NCBI GenBank assembly: GCA_046566145.1
Contig: JBKHXF010000002.1
Span: 1-63,263 of the forward strand
DNA: 63,263 nt
Reading direction: 5' to 3'
Source: JBKHXF01 sp046566145
Lineage (GTDB): Bacteria > Actinomycetota > Nitriliruptoria > Nitriliruptorales > Nitriliruptoraceae
Position numbers and translations under genes: made by a program. The notes beneath the pieces are model-generated. The model saw only the letters and a program-made list of their open reading frames with translations. It did not search any database and was not told the origin of the DNA. Below, piece after piece: positions 8,457 to 17,642 of this stretch (its first letter is position 1; each line of letters starts with the position of its first letter).

Positions 8457-9500
8457 ATGTCGGGCTGGGGGGACGGTCGGCGGGAGCCGCCGTCGACGCG
8501 GGCGGTCGTGACCGTCCTCGCGGGCGCGCTCGCGCTCGCCGCCGTCGTCGGGCGCGGGGGCCCCGCCGTCCCGACGGCCGTGACCGCGCCGGAGGAGGCG
8601 AGCACGCCGCCGCCGGACACCGCCTCGCCGAGCCCGTCGCCGGCACGTTCGCGCGAGCGCCTGACCTCGTCGCCGTCCCCCTCGCCGCCGGCGCGTCCGT
8701 CGCCGGTGGTGCGCGCGCGGCCGTCGCCGTCGGCGGCGCCGACCCCGGCGGCACGGCCCTCGCCGTCCCCGTCGCCGAGCCCGGCGCGCCCATCGAGCGC
8801 GTCACCCCGCGGCGACGACGCCCCCGTGGTCGTGCTCTCCCGCGTGGTCGACGTGGTCGACGGCGACACCATCGACCTCGCCGACGGCACGCGCGTCCGC
8901 ATCGCGATCGTCGACACGCCGGAGACCCGCGGCGGGACCGAGGCGTGCGGCCCCGAGGCTGCCGACCTGACCGGCCGCTTCGTCGCGGGCCAGACCGTCG
9001 CGGTGTACCGCCCGGCCGGCTCGCCACCGACCGACCGCTTCGGCAGGACCGTCGGCGAGGTCGTGCGCGTGTCCGACGGCGCGTCGCTGAACGTCGCGCT
9101 CGTGCGGGCCGGGCTCGGTCGGATCGACGAGCGGTTCACCGACGAGGACCCGGACCTCACCCGACGGCTGCGTGCCGCGGCGGCGGAGGCGGCCACCCCG
9201 GCCTGCCGCGAGCAGCAGGCCGCCGCCCCGCCACCGCCACCGCCGCCGCCGGCGTCCGGCGGGTCCGCCGGTCCGCACACGGGGCGGACGGACGGCGGTT
9301 GGTCGTGCCACCCCGCGTACCGTGAGTGCCTCCCCGTCGTGGACGACCTCGACTGCGGCGACATCGGCCACCAGGTGCTCCTGCTCGGCGACGACGACCC
9401 GTACCGACTCGACGGCCGCACCACGTCCCGGGAGGACGGCGTGGGCTGCTCGTCCCGCCCGCCGTGGTCGGCCGGCCAGGCCTACCCGTACTACCGCTGA
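8457..9500 (+). CDS. Secreted/anchored SNase-like (thermonuclease) protein with C-terminal excalibur-type domain
   Basis: 347 residues. One N-terminal hydrophobic helix (about 14-33) serves as signal or anchor, followed by about 90 residues rich in Ser-Pro. A staphylococcal-nuclease-like domain then runs from about residue 130 to 240: VVDGDTIDLADG, VRIAIVDTPETR, PTDRFGRTVGEV. A Pro-rich linker leads to a Cys-containing C-terminal domain with DLDCGDIG, DDDPYRLDG and EDGVGC, the calcium-binding excalibur-like module usual in actinobacterial nucleases of this kind. ATG start with GAGGGG upstream; a GTG 21 bases earlier is possible. Probable role is extracellular nucleic-acid degradation. Confidence 0.85.
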   Translation: MSGWGDGRREPPSTRAVVTVLAGALALAAVVGRGGPAVPTAVTAPEEASTPPPDTASPSPSPARSRERLTSSPSPSPPARPSPVVRARPSPSAAPTPAARPSPSPSPSPARPSSASPRGDDAPVVVLSRVVDVVDGDTIDLADGTRVRIAIVDTPETRGGTEACGPEAADLTGRFVAGQTVAVYRPAGSPPTDRFGRTVGEVVRVSDGASLNVALVRAGLGRIDERFTDEDPDLTRRLRAAAAEAATPACREQQAAAPPPPPPPPASGGSAGPHTGRTDGGWSCHPAYRECLPVVDDLDCGDIGHQVLLLGDDDPYRLDGRTTSREDGVGCSSRPPWSAGQAYPYYR

Positions 9501-9539
9501 CGCCGCGCCGGCGGCGCGCGTCGCACGATCCCCGCGCAT

Positions 9540-9628
9540 GCGGAGGAAGCGCGCGTGTGAGCGCCGTGGGGTCGCGACCTGACCGTGGTCGGCGCACGGT
9601 TCCCGCGGATGCGGAGGAAGCGCGCGTG
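9540..9628. repeat. Two further copies of the GGAGGAAGCG element
   Basis: GCGGAGGAAGCGCGCGTG occurs exactly at 9540-9557 and 9611-9628 (71-bp period), each preceded by CCCGCGSAT. Together with the palindrome at 8327-8352 this is a small repeat family flanking the nuclease gene. No gene is visible in 9501-9697. Confidence 0.7.
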
Positions 9629-9697
9629 ACGTGAGCGACGCCCCGCGACCGGCGGCGGGCCGGCCGTCGCGGTCCTGCTCGGCCGCGTCGGCGGGGC

Positions 9698-9747
9698 GCT
9701 CAGACCCAGGCGCCGGCGGTGGGCTCAGACCCAGGCGCCGGCGGGGA
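9698..9747. repeat. 25-bp tandem duplication at the 3' end of the glyoxalase-fold gene
   Basis: GCTCAGACCCAGGCGCCGGC with two more G bases (22 bp) is present at 9698-9719 and 9723-9744. The second copy contains the stop codon and last codons of the minus-strand gene, so a downstream duplicate of the gene end has arisen. Confidence 0.85.
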
Positions 9748-10192
9748 AGGCCTTGACCTCGATCGCGTTGCCGGACGGGTCGGCGAGGAACAGCGTGTGC
9801 TGCTCGCCGGGCTCGCCGACGAAGCGGCTGCGGGGGGTGAGCAGGAACGTCACGCCGGCGGCCTCGAGCCGGGCCACGAGCGCGTGCCACGTGTCGGGGT
9901 CGAGCACGACGCCGAGGTGGCGCAGCGGCACGGCGGTGCCGTCGACCGTGGTCGTGCGCGGGTCGGGCTCGTAGCCCTCGACCAGGTGCAGGCTCAGCTG
10001 CGAGCCGAACAGGTCGAGGTCGACCCACCCCGGCCCGGTGCGCCGGCGGCCGGTGCCGAGCACGTCGACGTACCAGTCGGCGGCCTCGTCGAGGTCCCGG
10101 ACCGGCAGCGACAGGTGGAACGGGCGCACCGCCGGCGCGGCGCCCTCCGCGACGTCCGCCGAGCGGGCCTCCCCGACCGCGTCGCCGCTCAC
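9725..10192 (-). CDS. VOC/glyoxalase-fold protein
   Basis: 155-residue protein of the vicinal oxygen chelate superfamily. It opens with FHLSLPVRDLDEAADWYVDVLG and contains PLRHLGVVLDPDTW and TLFLADPSGNAIEVKAF, giving His/Glu candidates for metal binding. The start is the GTG of a GTGA overlap with the maoC-like stop codon, so it is translated after that gene. Substrate unknown; a fatty-acid or aromatic acyl derivative would fit its partner. The gene end is duplicated (see repeat). Confidence 0.85.
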   Translation of the reverse strand: MSGDAVGEARSADVAEGAAPAVRPFHLSLPVRDLDEAADWYVDVLGTGRRRTGPGWVDLDLFGSQLSLHLVEGYEPDPRTTTVDGTAVPLRHLGVVLDPDTWHALVARLEAAGVTFLLTPRSRFVGEPGEQHTLFLADPSGNAIEVKAFPAGAWV

Positions 10193-10653
10193 GCCGACTC
10201 CGGCCCGTAGACGACGTACAGGATCTCGCCGACCAGCGCCGGCCGCTCCTCGTCCTCGATCTCGACCGTGACCTCGATGCGGTAGAGCACCCCGCCGGCC
10301 TTGTCCTCGGCGCCCTTGAGCACCCCACGGCCGCGCACCCGCGAGCCGACCTTCACCGGCGCGGTGAGCCGGAGGCGGTCGATGCCGTAGTTCACGCCCA
10401 TGCGCTTGTCGGGGACCGACACGATCTGCGACACGAAGTGCGGCAGCAGCGACAGGGTCAGGTACCCGTGCGCGATGGTCGTGCCGAACGGCCCGTCCTT
10501 CGCCCGCTCCGGGTCGACGTGGATCCACTGGTGGTCGAGGGTCGCGTCGGCGAACCCGTCGACCATCTCCTGGGTGACCCGGACCCAGTCGGACGCGCCG
10601 AGGTCCACGTCGGTGGCCTGGCGCAGCTCGGCGACGGTCATCTCCACGGGCAC
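10189..10653 (-). CDS. MaoC family dehydratase (hot-dog fold enoyl-CoA hydratase)
   Basis: 154 residues. Hydratase motif ADATLDHQWIHVDPERA with GPFGTTIAHGYLTLSLLP matches MaoC/NodN-like (R)-specific hydratases, with Asp and His in the expected catalytic places. GTG start with GGGAG nine bases upstream; this GGGAGCCCG-type leader recurs before several genes in the window. First gene of a two-gene operon with the VOC protein and divergent from an SDR gene. Confidence 0.9.
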   Translation of the reverse strand: MPVEMTVAELRQATDVDLGASDWVRVTQEMVDGFADATLDHQWIHVDPERAKDGPFGTTIAHGYLTLSLLPHFVSQIVSVPDKRMGVNYGIDRLRLTAPVKVGSRVRGRGVLKGAEDKAGGVLYRIEVTVEIEDEERPALVGEILYVVYGPESA

Positions 10654-10687
10654 GGTCGGGCTCCCTCTCGTGTGGCGGCCGGTCCGG

Positions 10688-10732
10688 ACGCTACCGCCGG
10701 CGCCGGCGGCCGCACGCGTGGAGCACTAGCGT
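10688..10732. promoter_or_regulatory. Divergent promoter pair (maoC / SDR)
   Basis: Two identical -10 hexamers TAGCGT face away from each other: one on the minus strand (10688-10693) for maoC and one on the plus strand (10727-10732) for the SDR. No convincing -35 boxes were seen. Confidence 0.5.
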
Positions 10733-10780
10733 CGCGCCACCGCCGGCGCGTCGCGGCGGGCACCGAGCAGGGAGGCACGG

Positions 10781-11647
10781 GTGCCGGAGCAGGACAGCGA
10801 GCAGCAGGGCGTCGTGGCCGACCAGGTCGTGGTGGTGACGGGCGGCGCGTCCGGCATCGGCGCGGCGCTGGTGCGCCGGTTCGCCGCCGAGGGCGCCGCG
10901 GCGGTCGTGGTGGTCGACCGGGACGCCGCCGGCGCCGCCGGCGTCGCCGACGAGGTGGCCGCCACCGGGGTCGCGGCCACGGCGGTCGTCGCTGACCTCG
11001 CCACCGCCGAGGGGGTCGCGGCCGCGGTCGCCGATGCCCGCGCCGCCCACGGCCGCGTCGACGTGTGGTGCTCCAACGCCGGCATCGCCGTCGGGGGTAG
11101 CGCCGCCGAGGCCGACGACGACGGCTGGCAGCGCTCGTGGGACGTCAACGTGATGGCCGGCGTGCGCGCCGCCCGTGAGCTGGTCCCCGAGTGGCTCGAG
11201 CGGGGCGGCGGGACGTTCGTCTCGACCGTCTCCGCCTCGGGGCTGCTCAACCACCTCTTCGCCGCGCCGTACGGCGCGACGAAGGCGGCGGCCCTGTCGT
11301 TCGCGGAGCACCTCGCGATGACCCACGGGGACGACGGTGTGCGGGTGCTCGCGGTGTGCCCGCAGGGGGTGCGCACGCCGATGCTCGAGCAGGACACCAC
11401 CGGCTTCCTCGACGCCGGGGCGATCGAGCCGGAGGACGTCGCGGCCGCGGTCGTCGATGCGCTGCGCAGCGAGCGCCAGTTCCTCGTCCTGCCGCACCGC
11501 GAGGTCGCGGACCACGCGAGCCTGCGCGGCCAGGACCACGACCGGTGGATCGGCGGGATGCGCAAGCTGCGCCGCGGGCTGCTCGCGCACCTCGCCGGCG
11601 CCGGCGAGGGCGCGGCGACGCCGCCGGTCGCCGACCGGACCGACTGA
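10781..11647 (+). CDS. Short-chain dehydrogenase/reductase (SDR)
   Basis: 288-residue NAD(P)-dependent oxidoreductase. Cofactor motif TGGASGIG, the downstream VDVWCSNAGIAVGG segment, and active site Ser in STVSASG with YGATK. GTG start with GGGAGG seven bases upstream. The C-terminal tail after about residue 230 is longer than the core SDR fold. It is followed after 48 bp by a Crp/Fnr regulator in the same direction. Substrate unknown. Confidence 0.9.
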   Translation: MPEQDSEQQGVVADQVVVVTGGASGIGAALVRRFAAEGAAAVVVVDRDAAGAAGVADEVAATGVAATAVVADLATAEGVAAAVADARAAHGRVDVWCSNAGIAVGGSAAEADDDGWQRSWDVNVMAGVRAARELVPEWLERGGGTFVSTVSASGLLNHLFAAPYGATKAAALSFAEHLAMTHGDDGVRVLAVCPQGVRTPMLEQDTTGFLDAGAIEPEDVAAAVVDALRSERQFLVLPHREVADHASLRGQDHDRWIGGMRKLRRGLLAHLAGAGEGAATPPVADRTD

Positions 11648-11695
11648 GCGACCGACCGGCGGGCGGAGGTCCGCCGACACGGGGGAGGGGACGAC

Positions 11696-12358
11696 GTGGT
11701 GCCGACGCTGCTGGCCGACCTGCCGGAGACCGTGCGCCGTGAGGTGCTTGCCGCCGCCGTGCGCCGGCGGTTCCGCAAGGGCGACTCCGTGTTCCACCAG
11801 GGCGACCCGTCCAACGCCGTGCACCTGCTGGTGAAGGGGCGGGTCGCCGTCCGCTGGACCACGCCCCTCGGGGACACCGTCACCCTCAACGTCCTGGGGG
11901 TCGGCGCCAACTTCGGGGAGCTCGCCGCCACCGACGAGGCGGCGACCCGCTCGGCGTCGGTCGTGGCGCTCGAGCCCGTCGAGACGCTCGCCCTGCCCAC
12001 CTCGACCTGGGCCGAGCTGCGGCGCACCCACCCGGAGGTCACCGAAGCGGTGCTCGGCCAGCTCACCTCGCTCGTGCGGGACCTGTCGGCCCAGCTCGTC
12101 GAGGCGCTGCACCTGCCGGCGGAGCGGCGGCTGGTGCGACGCCTCGTCGACCTCGCTGCGCTGTGGGAGCCCGACGCCGACGGTCACGTGACCATCACCG
12201 TCACCCAGGAGGACCTCGCGACCATGGCGGGGACCACCCGCCCGACGGCCAACCGGGTGCTGCAGGAGCTCGTCTCCGCCGGCGAGGTGGCGCTGTCGCG
12301 GGGCCGGATCGTGGTCCTCGACCCGGCGGCCGTCCGGGCCCGCGCCGGCCGGCGCTGA
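11696..12358 (+). CDS. Crp/Fnr family transcriptional regulator
   Basis: 220 residues: cyclic-nucleotide-binding beta-roll (about 10-125, with FGELAATDEAATRSASV carrying the Glu, Arg and Ser of the phosphate-binding cassette), dimer helix, and a C-terminal HTH_Crp (TQEDLATMAGTTRPTANRV, about residues 172-190). The cassette residues suggest it can bind a nucleotide such as cAMP. GTG start with GGAGGGG upstream. No iron-sulfur Cys cluster, so it is not an Fnr-type oxygen sensor. Confidence 0.9.
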   Translation: MVPTLLADLPETVRREVLAAAVRRRFRKGDSVFHQGDPSNAVHLLVKGRVAVRWTTPLGDTVTLNVLGVGANFGELAATDEAATRSASVVALEPVETLALPTSTWAELRRTHPEVTEAVLGQLTSLVRDLSAQLVEALHLPAERRLVRRLVDLAALWEPDADGHVTITVTQEDLATMAGTTRPTANRVLQELVSAGEVALSRGRIVVLDPAAVRARAGRR

Positions 12359-12489
12359 CGCGATCCCGCCCCTGGCACCCGCCTCGTGCGGCCGGCGGCG
12401 GGAGAGGGCGCGCCGGCACGGCACACTGGGGGCCTCCCGGCGCGCTCGCGCCACGCACCCCCGCCACCCGACCCGAGGTCCTCGCCGTC

Positions 12490-14610
12490 GTGCCCGTCCG
12501 CGCCCGCTTCCGTCCCCACCCCCGAGGCTTCGGCTTCCTGACCCCCGTCGACGCCGACGGCGTCACCCCGACGACGTTCGACGCGGCCGACCAGGACGGC
12601 GTGACCCGGACGTTCGACTCCGCCTTCGTGCCGCCGGACCTCGCCGGCCGGATGCTCGCGGACGACCTCGTCGACGCGACCGTCACCGTCGACGCGAAGG
12701 GCGCCTCGGCGGCGGAGGTCTCGGTCGTCGACCGTCCGCGACGGATGCTGCTCGGCCGGGTCGAGCGGGGGCCGGCCCGGCTGGTCGTCTCGCCCGACCC
12801 GTCGCTCGGCTCCGGCTGGGTCGACCTCGACCCGGGCGTCGAGCAGAAGGTCGCGCAGGCCGTCGGCCGGCAGGTCGTCGTGCTCGTCGCCGAGGGTGAC
12901 GAGGGCAAGCCGGTCGCCCGGGCGCTCGTCGCCGGGCCGTTCGTGCACGGCTCGCCGCAGCACATCCGCGCCGCGGCCGTGGTCGTCGCGCTCGGCGGTG
13001 CCGCACCGTCGCTGGTCCCGGGCGGCGCCGCCGGCGCGGGCCTCGACGAGGCCGGCGCCACCGCCACGCACACCCGCGTGATCGGGCTGCTCGCCGGCGG
13101 CGGGCGAGGCGGCGCGGTCGGGCTCGACCCGGCCGGCGCGACCCCCGTGCCCGGCGCCGACCTCACGCCGGTCGACCGCACCGCCGAGGCCTGCGTCACG
13201 ATCGACAGCGCCAGCACGCGCGACATCGACGACGCCCTGACCGCCGGCTGGGACGGCACCGAGGAGGGCCCGGTCCAGGTCGTCGTCCACATCGCCGACG
13301 TCGCCGGGGTCGTCGCACCGGGCTCGCCCGCGGACCTGTACGCCCGCACCGTCGCCACCACCGCGTACCTGCGGGTCGGGGAGAACGCCCCGATGCTCGA
13401 CCCGGTCCTGTCCGAGGGTGCCCTGTCGCTCGTCGCCGGCGAGGACCGTGACGCCGTCTCGGTGAGCTTCGCCGTGTCGCCCCGCGGCGAGGTCCTCGAG
13501 GTCGACGTGGAGGTCGCGACCGTCCGCTCCGCCGCCCGGCTGACCTACGGCGCGGTCGAGGCGTGGCTCGACGGCGACGGCTCGCTGCTGGCCGCCGAGG
13601 GCGGCGAGTACGCCGAGACGGTCGACGCCGTCATCACCAACCTCGCGGAGGCGGCCCGCCGCCTCGGCGCGCAGCGCGACGCCCGCACCACCCTCGAGGA
13701 CCTGTTCGAGGACGCCGAGCTCGAGCCGGGCCTGAAGGACGGGCGCCTCGCGGTCCTCGACGCCGAGCCGCACGCCGCGGCCTACCGCCTCGTCGAGCGG
13801 CTCATGGTCGCCGCCAACGAGGCCGTCGCCGCGTGGCTCGTCGAGCGAGGCGTCCCGGCCCTCTACCGGGCCCACGTCGGGCTCGACCCGGAGCGCCACG
13901 ACCGGCTCGCCGCCGCCGCCGAGCTCGCCGGGGTGTCCCTGCCCTCGCTGTCGGACGAGCACGCGGAGGCCGCCCAGGTCATCGCCGAGGTCGTCGCCGC
14001 CGCTGACCGGCTCGCCGAGGCCGGCCGCGAGGAGGAGCGTGACCTGCTCGTCACCGCGGCGACCGGCGGCACCGCCCGGGCGACCTACGACCCCGACCCG
14101 TCCGCCCACGTCGGGCTCGCCGCCGGCGCCTACACCCACTTCACGTCGCCGATCCGGCGCTACGCCGACCTCGTCGTGCACCGCCAGATCCGAGCGGCCC
14201 TGGCGGGGGAGGCCCCGCCGCACGACGTCGACGAGCTCCGAGGGCTCGCCGGCTGGCTCGACGCGCGCGCCGGTGCCGTGAACCGGGCCAGCGCCCGCGA
14301 GCGCGGTGACCTGTGGGCGCGGCTCCTCGACCGCGACGTGCTCGACGGCCCCGAGGAGGCGGTCGTCACCGGCCTCACGCCCAACGGCATGCGCATCCGC
14401 CTGCCGCGTCTCGGCCTCACCGGCTTCGTCACCGCGGAGCGGGCGCTGGGCCTGCCGCGCGGGCAGCGGGGCTCGTTCGAGGTGGACGAGCACGGCCTCA
14501 CCACCACGTCCGGGCCGTGGCGGGTGGGCGGCCGGGTGAAGGTCCGCTTCGCCACGCTCGACGACACCGACCGGCCCGTCTTCCTCCTCGGGGACGCGCC
14601 GGCACGCTGA
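12490..14610 (+). CDS. RNase II/RNase R family 3'-5' exoribonuclease (RNB domain)
   Basis: 706-residue exonuclease. N-terminal cold-shock-like domains, RNB catalytic core with STRDIDDAL (acidic metal ligands, about residue 240), HIADVAGVV, and HFTSPIRRYADLVVHRQI near residue 550, then an S1-like C-terminus. The start is the GTG giving MPVRARFRPHPRGFGF, which is the usual N-terminus of actinobacterial members; the longer open frame overlaps the upstream regulator gene. RNA turnover enzyme. Confidence 0.92.
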   Translation: MPVRARFRPHPRGFGFLTPVDADGVTPTTFDAADQDGVTRTFDSAFVPPDLAGRMLADDLVDATVTVDAKGASAAEVSVVDRPRRMLLGRVERGPARLVVSPDPSLGSGWVDLDPGVEQKVAQAVGRQVVVLVAEGDEGKPVARALVAGPFVHGSPQHIRAAAVVVALGGAAPSLVPGGAAGAGLDEAGATATHTRVIGLLAGGGRGGAVGLDPAGATPVPGADLTPVDRTAEACVTIDSASTRDIDDALTAGWDGTEEGPVQVVVHIADVAGVVAPGSPADLYARTVATTAYLRVGENAPMLDPVLSEGALSLVAGEDRDAVSVSFAVSPRGEVLEVDVEVATVRSAARLTYGAVEAWLDGDGSLLAAEGGEYAETVDAVITNLAEAARRLGAQRDARTTLEDLFEDAELEPGLKDGRLAVLDAEPHAAAYRLVERLMVAANEAVAAWLVERGVPALYRAHVGLDPERHDRLAAAAELAGVSLPSLSDEHAEAAQVIAEVVAAADRLAEAGREEERDLLVTAATGGTARATYDPDPSAHVGLAAGAYTHFTSPIRRYADLVVHRQIRAALAGEAPPHDVDELRGLAGWLDARAGAVNRASARERGDLWARLLDRDVLDGPEEAVVTGLTPNGMRIRLPRLGLTGFVTAERALGLPRGQRGSFEVDEHGLTTTSGPWRVGGRVKVRFATLDDTDRPVFLLGDAPAR

Positions 14611-14708
14611 CCCGGGTCGCGACGGCCCCCGGCGACCGGTGCGCCCGTTCGCCTGACGGGGTCACGCCGAGGTGGCAGTATCGGCGGACGGCTGCACCGG
14701 GAGGGCGG

Positions 14709-16484
14709 GTGGAGCGCCTCGTCGAGACCGTCTCCGACATCAGCTCGCTGCTGTACGTGGGCCTCGGGCTGGCCGCGGCGCGCCTGTGGTGGGTCCGTCG
14801 TGACGAGAGCTCCCGGTGGCTGGCCATCGGCTTCGGGATCCTCGCCGTCGGGGTCGGCATCTCGTTGGTCGCGGGTCCCGAGCTCCCCGATCCGCTGGTC
14901 ACCGTCGTCATCCTGAGCCTCCTCGCGTGGCCGTGGGTGCTCGCCCGGTTCGCCTCCGCCTTCCACCCCCTCCCACGATGGGTCCTGCGAACCACGGACG
15001 TCGTCACGGCCGCGCTCGCCGTCTGGACGATCTCGCTCGGGGACCTCCCGGAGCCGGGGGCGCCACGCTCGAGGGCGTTGCTCGCGTACACGGTGGTCTT
15101 CATCGCCCACTGGCTCGTGATCTCGGCCATCGTGGCGGTGCGGCTGTGGCGGGCCGGACGTGGTGAGCCGACGGTGTCGCGCCGGCGGATGCGCTCCCTC
15201 GCCGTCGCCGCGACCCTGCTGGGGCTCGCGCTGATCGGCTCCGGCACGGGGGACCAGGATCCCGCGGTACGGCTCACCGTGTCGCTGCTGTCGATCGCGT
15301 CGACGATCGGCTTCTACCTCGCGTTCGTCCCGCCCTCGTTCATCCGCTCGGCGTGGCGGGTCCGCGAGGAGGAGGCGCTGTACCGCGCCTCGGTGACGCT
15401 GATGGACACCGCCAGCCGCGACGAGGTCGCCGACGTCCTGCTTCCGCACGTCCGCGGCGTGCTCGGGGCGGAGGCGGCCGAGCTGCTCGCCACCGACGGG
15501 ACGCTCGTCGGCCGGGCCGGCGCACCGTCGGGCGGCACGCCCCGGGCCGTCCCGCTCGCCGGGGCGACGCTGCTGGTGTGGCGTGCGGCCGCGACACCGT
15601 TCTGGGGCACCGAGGAGGACCGGCTCCTCGGTCGCCTCGCCGTCCTCGCCGACCTGTCCCTCGCCCGCGCCGACCTGCTCGACCGTGAGCGCGAGGCACG
15701 CGCCGAGGTCGAGGCGGTCAACGACGAGCTCGAGACCTTCGTCTACTCCGCCTCCCACGACCTCAAGACCCCGTTGCTGGCCCTCACCGGGTTCCTCGAG
15801 CTGCTCGACAAGGAGCTGCGCGAGCGACCCGGGGCCGGCGAGCGGGTGCCCTTCTACCTCGACCGGATGCGCTCCAACACCGCCTACATCGAGCAGCTCA
15901 TCGCCGACCTGCTGGAGCTGTCGCGGGTCGGGCGGGTCGACACCGCGCCGGAGGCGGTGCCGCTCGGCGAGCTCGTCGCCGACGTCGCGCAGGACGTCGA
16001 GGCGCGGCACCCCGGCGCGACCGTACGAGCCGTCGGCTCCCTGCCGGTGCTCTGGATGAACCCGACCCGGGCCCGGCAGCTGTTCACCAACGTCATCGAG
16101 AACGCCGCGAAGTACGGCGGCCGGGACGACGTGCACGTCGAGGTCAGCGCCTCCGGCGGGGAGGTCCGGGTGCTCGACGACGGGGTCGGGATCCCGGAGG
16201 AGCACCACGAGCGCGTGTTCCGGGTGTTCGAGCGGCTCGAGTCCGGGGCTCCCGGCACCGGGATCGGGCTGGCCGTCTGCCGCAAGATCGTGTCCGAGGT
16301 GGGCGGGTCCATCGGGTTCGTTCCGCACACGGGCGGGGCCGATCTGCGGATCTCGCTCCCGACGAAGAGCGGTACGGCACCCTCGCTGGTGACGGACGAG
16401 GGGATCGAGGACGACACGCAGGCGCCCGGCGCCGACCGCCCTCCCACGGCCGGCCCCCGACGAGACGACAGGACCTCGGTGTGA
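14709..16484 (+). CDS. Membrane sensor histidine kinase
   Basis: 591 residues. About seven N-terminal membrane helices (residues 12-220), a GAF-like region (about 230-330), HisKA dimerisation/phosphoacceptor box SASHDLKTPLLALTG (His about 349), and HATPase with NVIENAAKYG, DDGVGIPEEH and GTGIGLAVC. GTG start with GGGAGG upstream. The kinase core most resembles cyanobacterial phytochrome-type kinases that pair with single-domain regulators, which is the arrangement seen here: its stop overlaps the response-regulator start. Confidence 0.93.
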   Translation: MERLVETVSDISSLLYVGLGLAAARLWWVRRDESSRWLAIGFGILAVGVGISLVAGPELPDPLVTVVILSLLAWPWVLARFASAFHPLPRWVLRTTDVVTAALAVWTISLGDLPEPGAPRSRALLAYTVVFIAHWLVISAIVAVRLWRAGRGEPTVSRRRMRSLAVAATLLGLALIGSGTGDQDPAVRLTVSLLSIASTIGFYLAFVPPSFIRSAWRVREEEALYRASVTLMDTASRDEVADVLLPHVRGVLGAEAAELLATDGTLVGRAGAPSGGTPRAVPLAGATLLVWRAAATPFWGTEEDRLLGRLAVLADLSLARADLLDREREARAEVEAVNDELETFVYSASHDLKTPLLALTGFLELLDKELRERPGAGERVPFYLDRMRSNTAYIEQLIADLLELSRVGRVDTAPEAVPLGELVADVAQDVEARHPGATVRAVGSLPVLWMNPTRARQLFTNVIENAAKYGGRDDVHVEVSASGGEVRVLDDGVGIPEEHHERVFRVFERLESGAPGTGIGLAVCRKIVSEVGGSIGFVPHTGGADLRISLPTKSGTAPSLVTDEGIEDDTQAPGADRPPTAGPRRDDRTSV

Positions 16485-16918
16485 TGAAGACCATGAACGT
16501 GCTGCTCGTCGAGGACGACGCGGACCAGCGCTTCTTCATCTCGACCGCCCTCTCCGAGGTGGAGGGCATCGAGATCCGGGTCGCGGTCGTCGAGGACGGC
16601 CAGCAGGCGCTCGACTACCTCCACCGTCGCGGAGCCCACCGGGACGCCGATCGGCCCGACCTCGTCCTGCTCGACCTCAAGATGCCGAGGCGCACCGGCT
16701 TCGAGGTGCTCGAGGAGGTCCGCTCGCACCCGGAGCTCCGCACCATCCCGGTGTCGGTCCTGTCGTCCTCGGAGCGACTCGAGGACGTCGAGGAGTCGTA
16801 CCGACGCGGCACGAACGCCTACATGCGCAAGCGCGGGTTCGGGGAGATGGCGAGGGACCTCCAGGCAGCCATGCGTTTCTGGGCGTGCGTCGCGTCGCTG
16901 CCCGGCCGCCCCGCCTGA
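16484..16918 (+). CDS. Single-domain response regulator (Rcp1-like)
   Basis: 144 residues, receiver domain only. Acidic pocket VEDDAD, phosphoacceptor Asp in LVLLDLKMP, Ser-Ser-Ser after VSVL and the conserved Lys in MRKRGF. No DNA-binding output domain. Start is the ATG in TGATG overlapping the kinase stop; a GTG one codon earlier is also possible. Rcp1-like receivers signal by protein-protein contact, so the target is unknown. Confidence 0.92.
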   Translation: MKTMNVLLVEDDADQRFFISTALSEVEGIEIRVAVVEDGQQALDYLHRRGAHRDADRPDLVLLDLKMPRRTGFEVLEEVRSHPELRTIPVSVLSSSERLEDVEESYRRGTNAYMRKRGFGEMARDLQAAMRFWACVASLPGRPA

Positions 16919-16954
16919 CCCGCGCTGGGACGCGACACCGACGAGACCCCGGGC

Positions 16955-17599
16955 TCAGGGCTGGAGGCGGGTGATGGTCCAGCCGCCGGCGTCGCGGATG
17001 TAGCGGAAGCGATCGTGCAGCCGGTTCGGCCGCCCCTGCCAGAACTCGACCCGGTCCGGGACCAGCCGGTAGCCGCCCCAGTGCTCGGGGCGAGGCACGG
17101 GGCCGTCGTCGTCGAAGCGCGCCTCGACCCACCGGGCGTGCTCCTCCAGCGCCTCACGTGACGCGATCGGCTCGGACTGGTCGCTCGCCCACGCACCGAC
17201 CTGCGAGCCGCGCGGCCGCGACGCGAAGTACGCGTCGGACTCCTCGGCCGAGGTGCGCTCCACCTCACCGCGGAGCCGGACCTGTCGCTCGAGCGGGTCC
17301 CAGTGGAAGGTGATCGCCGCCCGACCGGCGTGGTCGAGCTGCACGGCCTTGTCCGACGTGTAGTTCGTGTAGAACACGACGCCCGTGTCGAGCCCCTTGC
17401 ACAGCACGACCCGGCCGTCCGGCGCGCCCGTGTCGTCGACGGTGGCGAGGTGCATCGCGGTGGCCTCGCCGACGCGGTCGTCGGTCAGCGCGTCCTCGAG
17501 CCAACGGCGCAGCTGCGCGAGCGGGTCGGGGTCGAGCTGTGCCCGGCGCAGTCCGCCCTCGAGGTACTGGCGTCGCTGGTCGGCGAGGTCGTCGGGCAC
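16955..17599 (-). CDS. pdxH: Pyridoxamine 5'-phosphate oxidase
   Basis: 214-residue FMN enzyme that oxidises PNP/PMP to pyridoxal 5'-phosphate. Nearly every family signature is present: VVLCKGLDTGVVFYTNY, FHWDPLERQVR, SRPRGSQVGAWAS, EFWQGRPNRLHDR and the C-terminal RLQP. GTG start with GGGAG upstream. It is convergent with the response regulator and followed upstream by an enoyl-CoA hydratase gene. Confidence 0.96.
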   Translation of the reverse strand: MPDDLADQRRQYLEGGLRRAQLDPDPLAQLRRWLEDALTDDRVGEATAMHLATVDDTGAPDGRVVLCKGLDTGVVFYTNYTSDKAVQLDHAGRAAITFHWDPLERQVRLRGEVERTSAEESDAYFASRPRGSQVGAWASDQSEPIASREALEEHARWVEARFDDDGPVPRPEHWGGYRLVPDRVEFWQGRPNRLHDRFRYIRDAGGWTITRLQP

Positions 17600-17642
17600 G
17601 GCGGCGGCTCCCGGTGTCGGCTTGGCGCGGGGCGGTCGGGCG

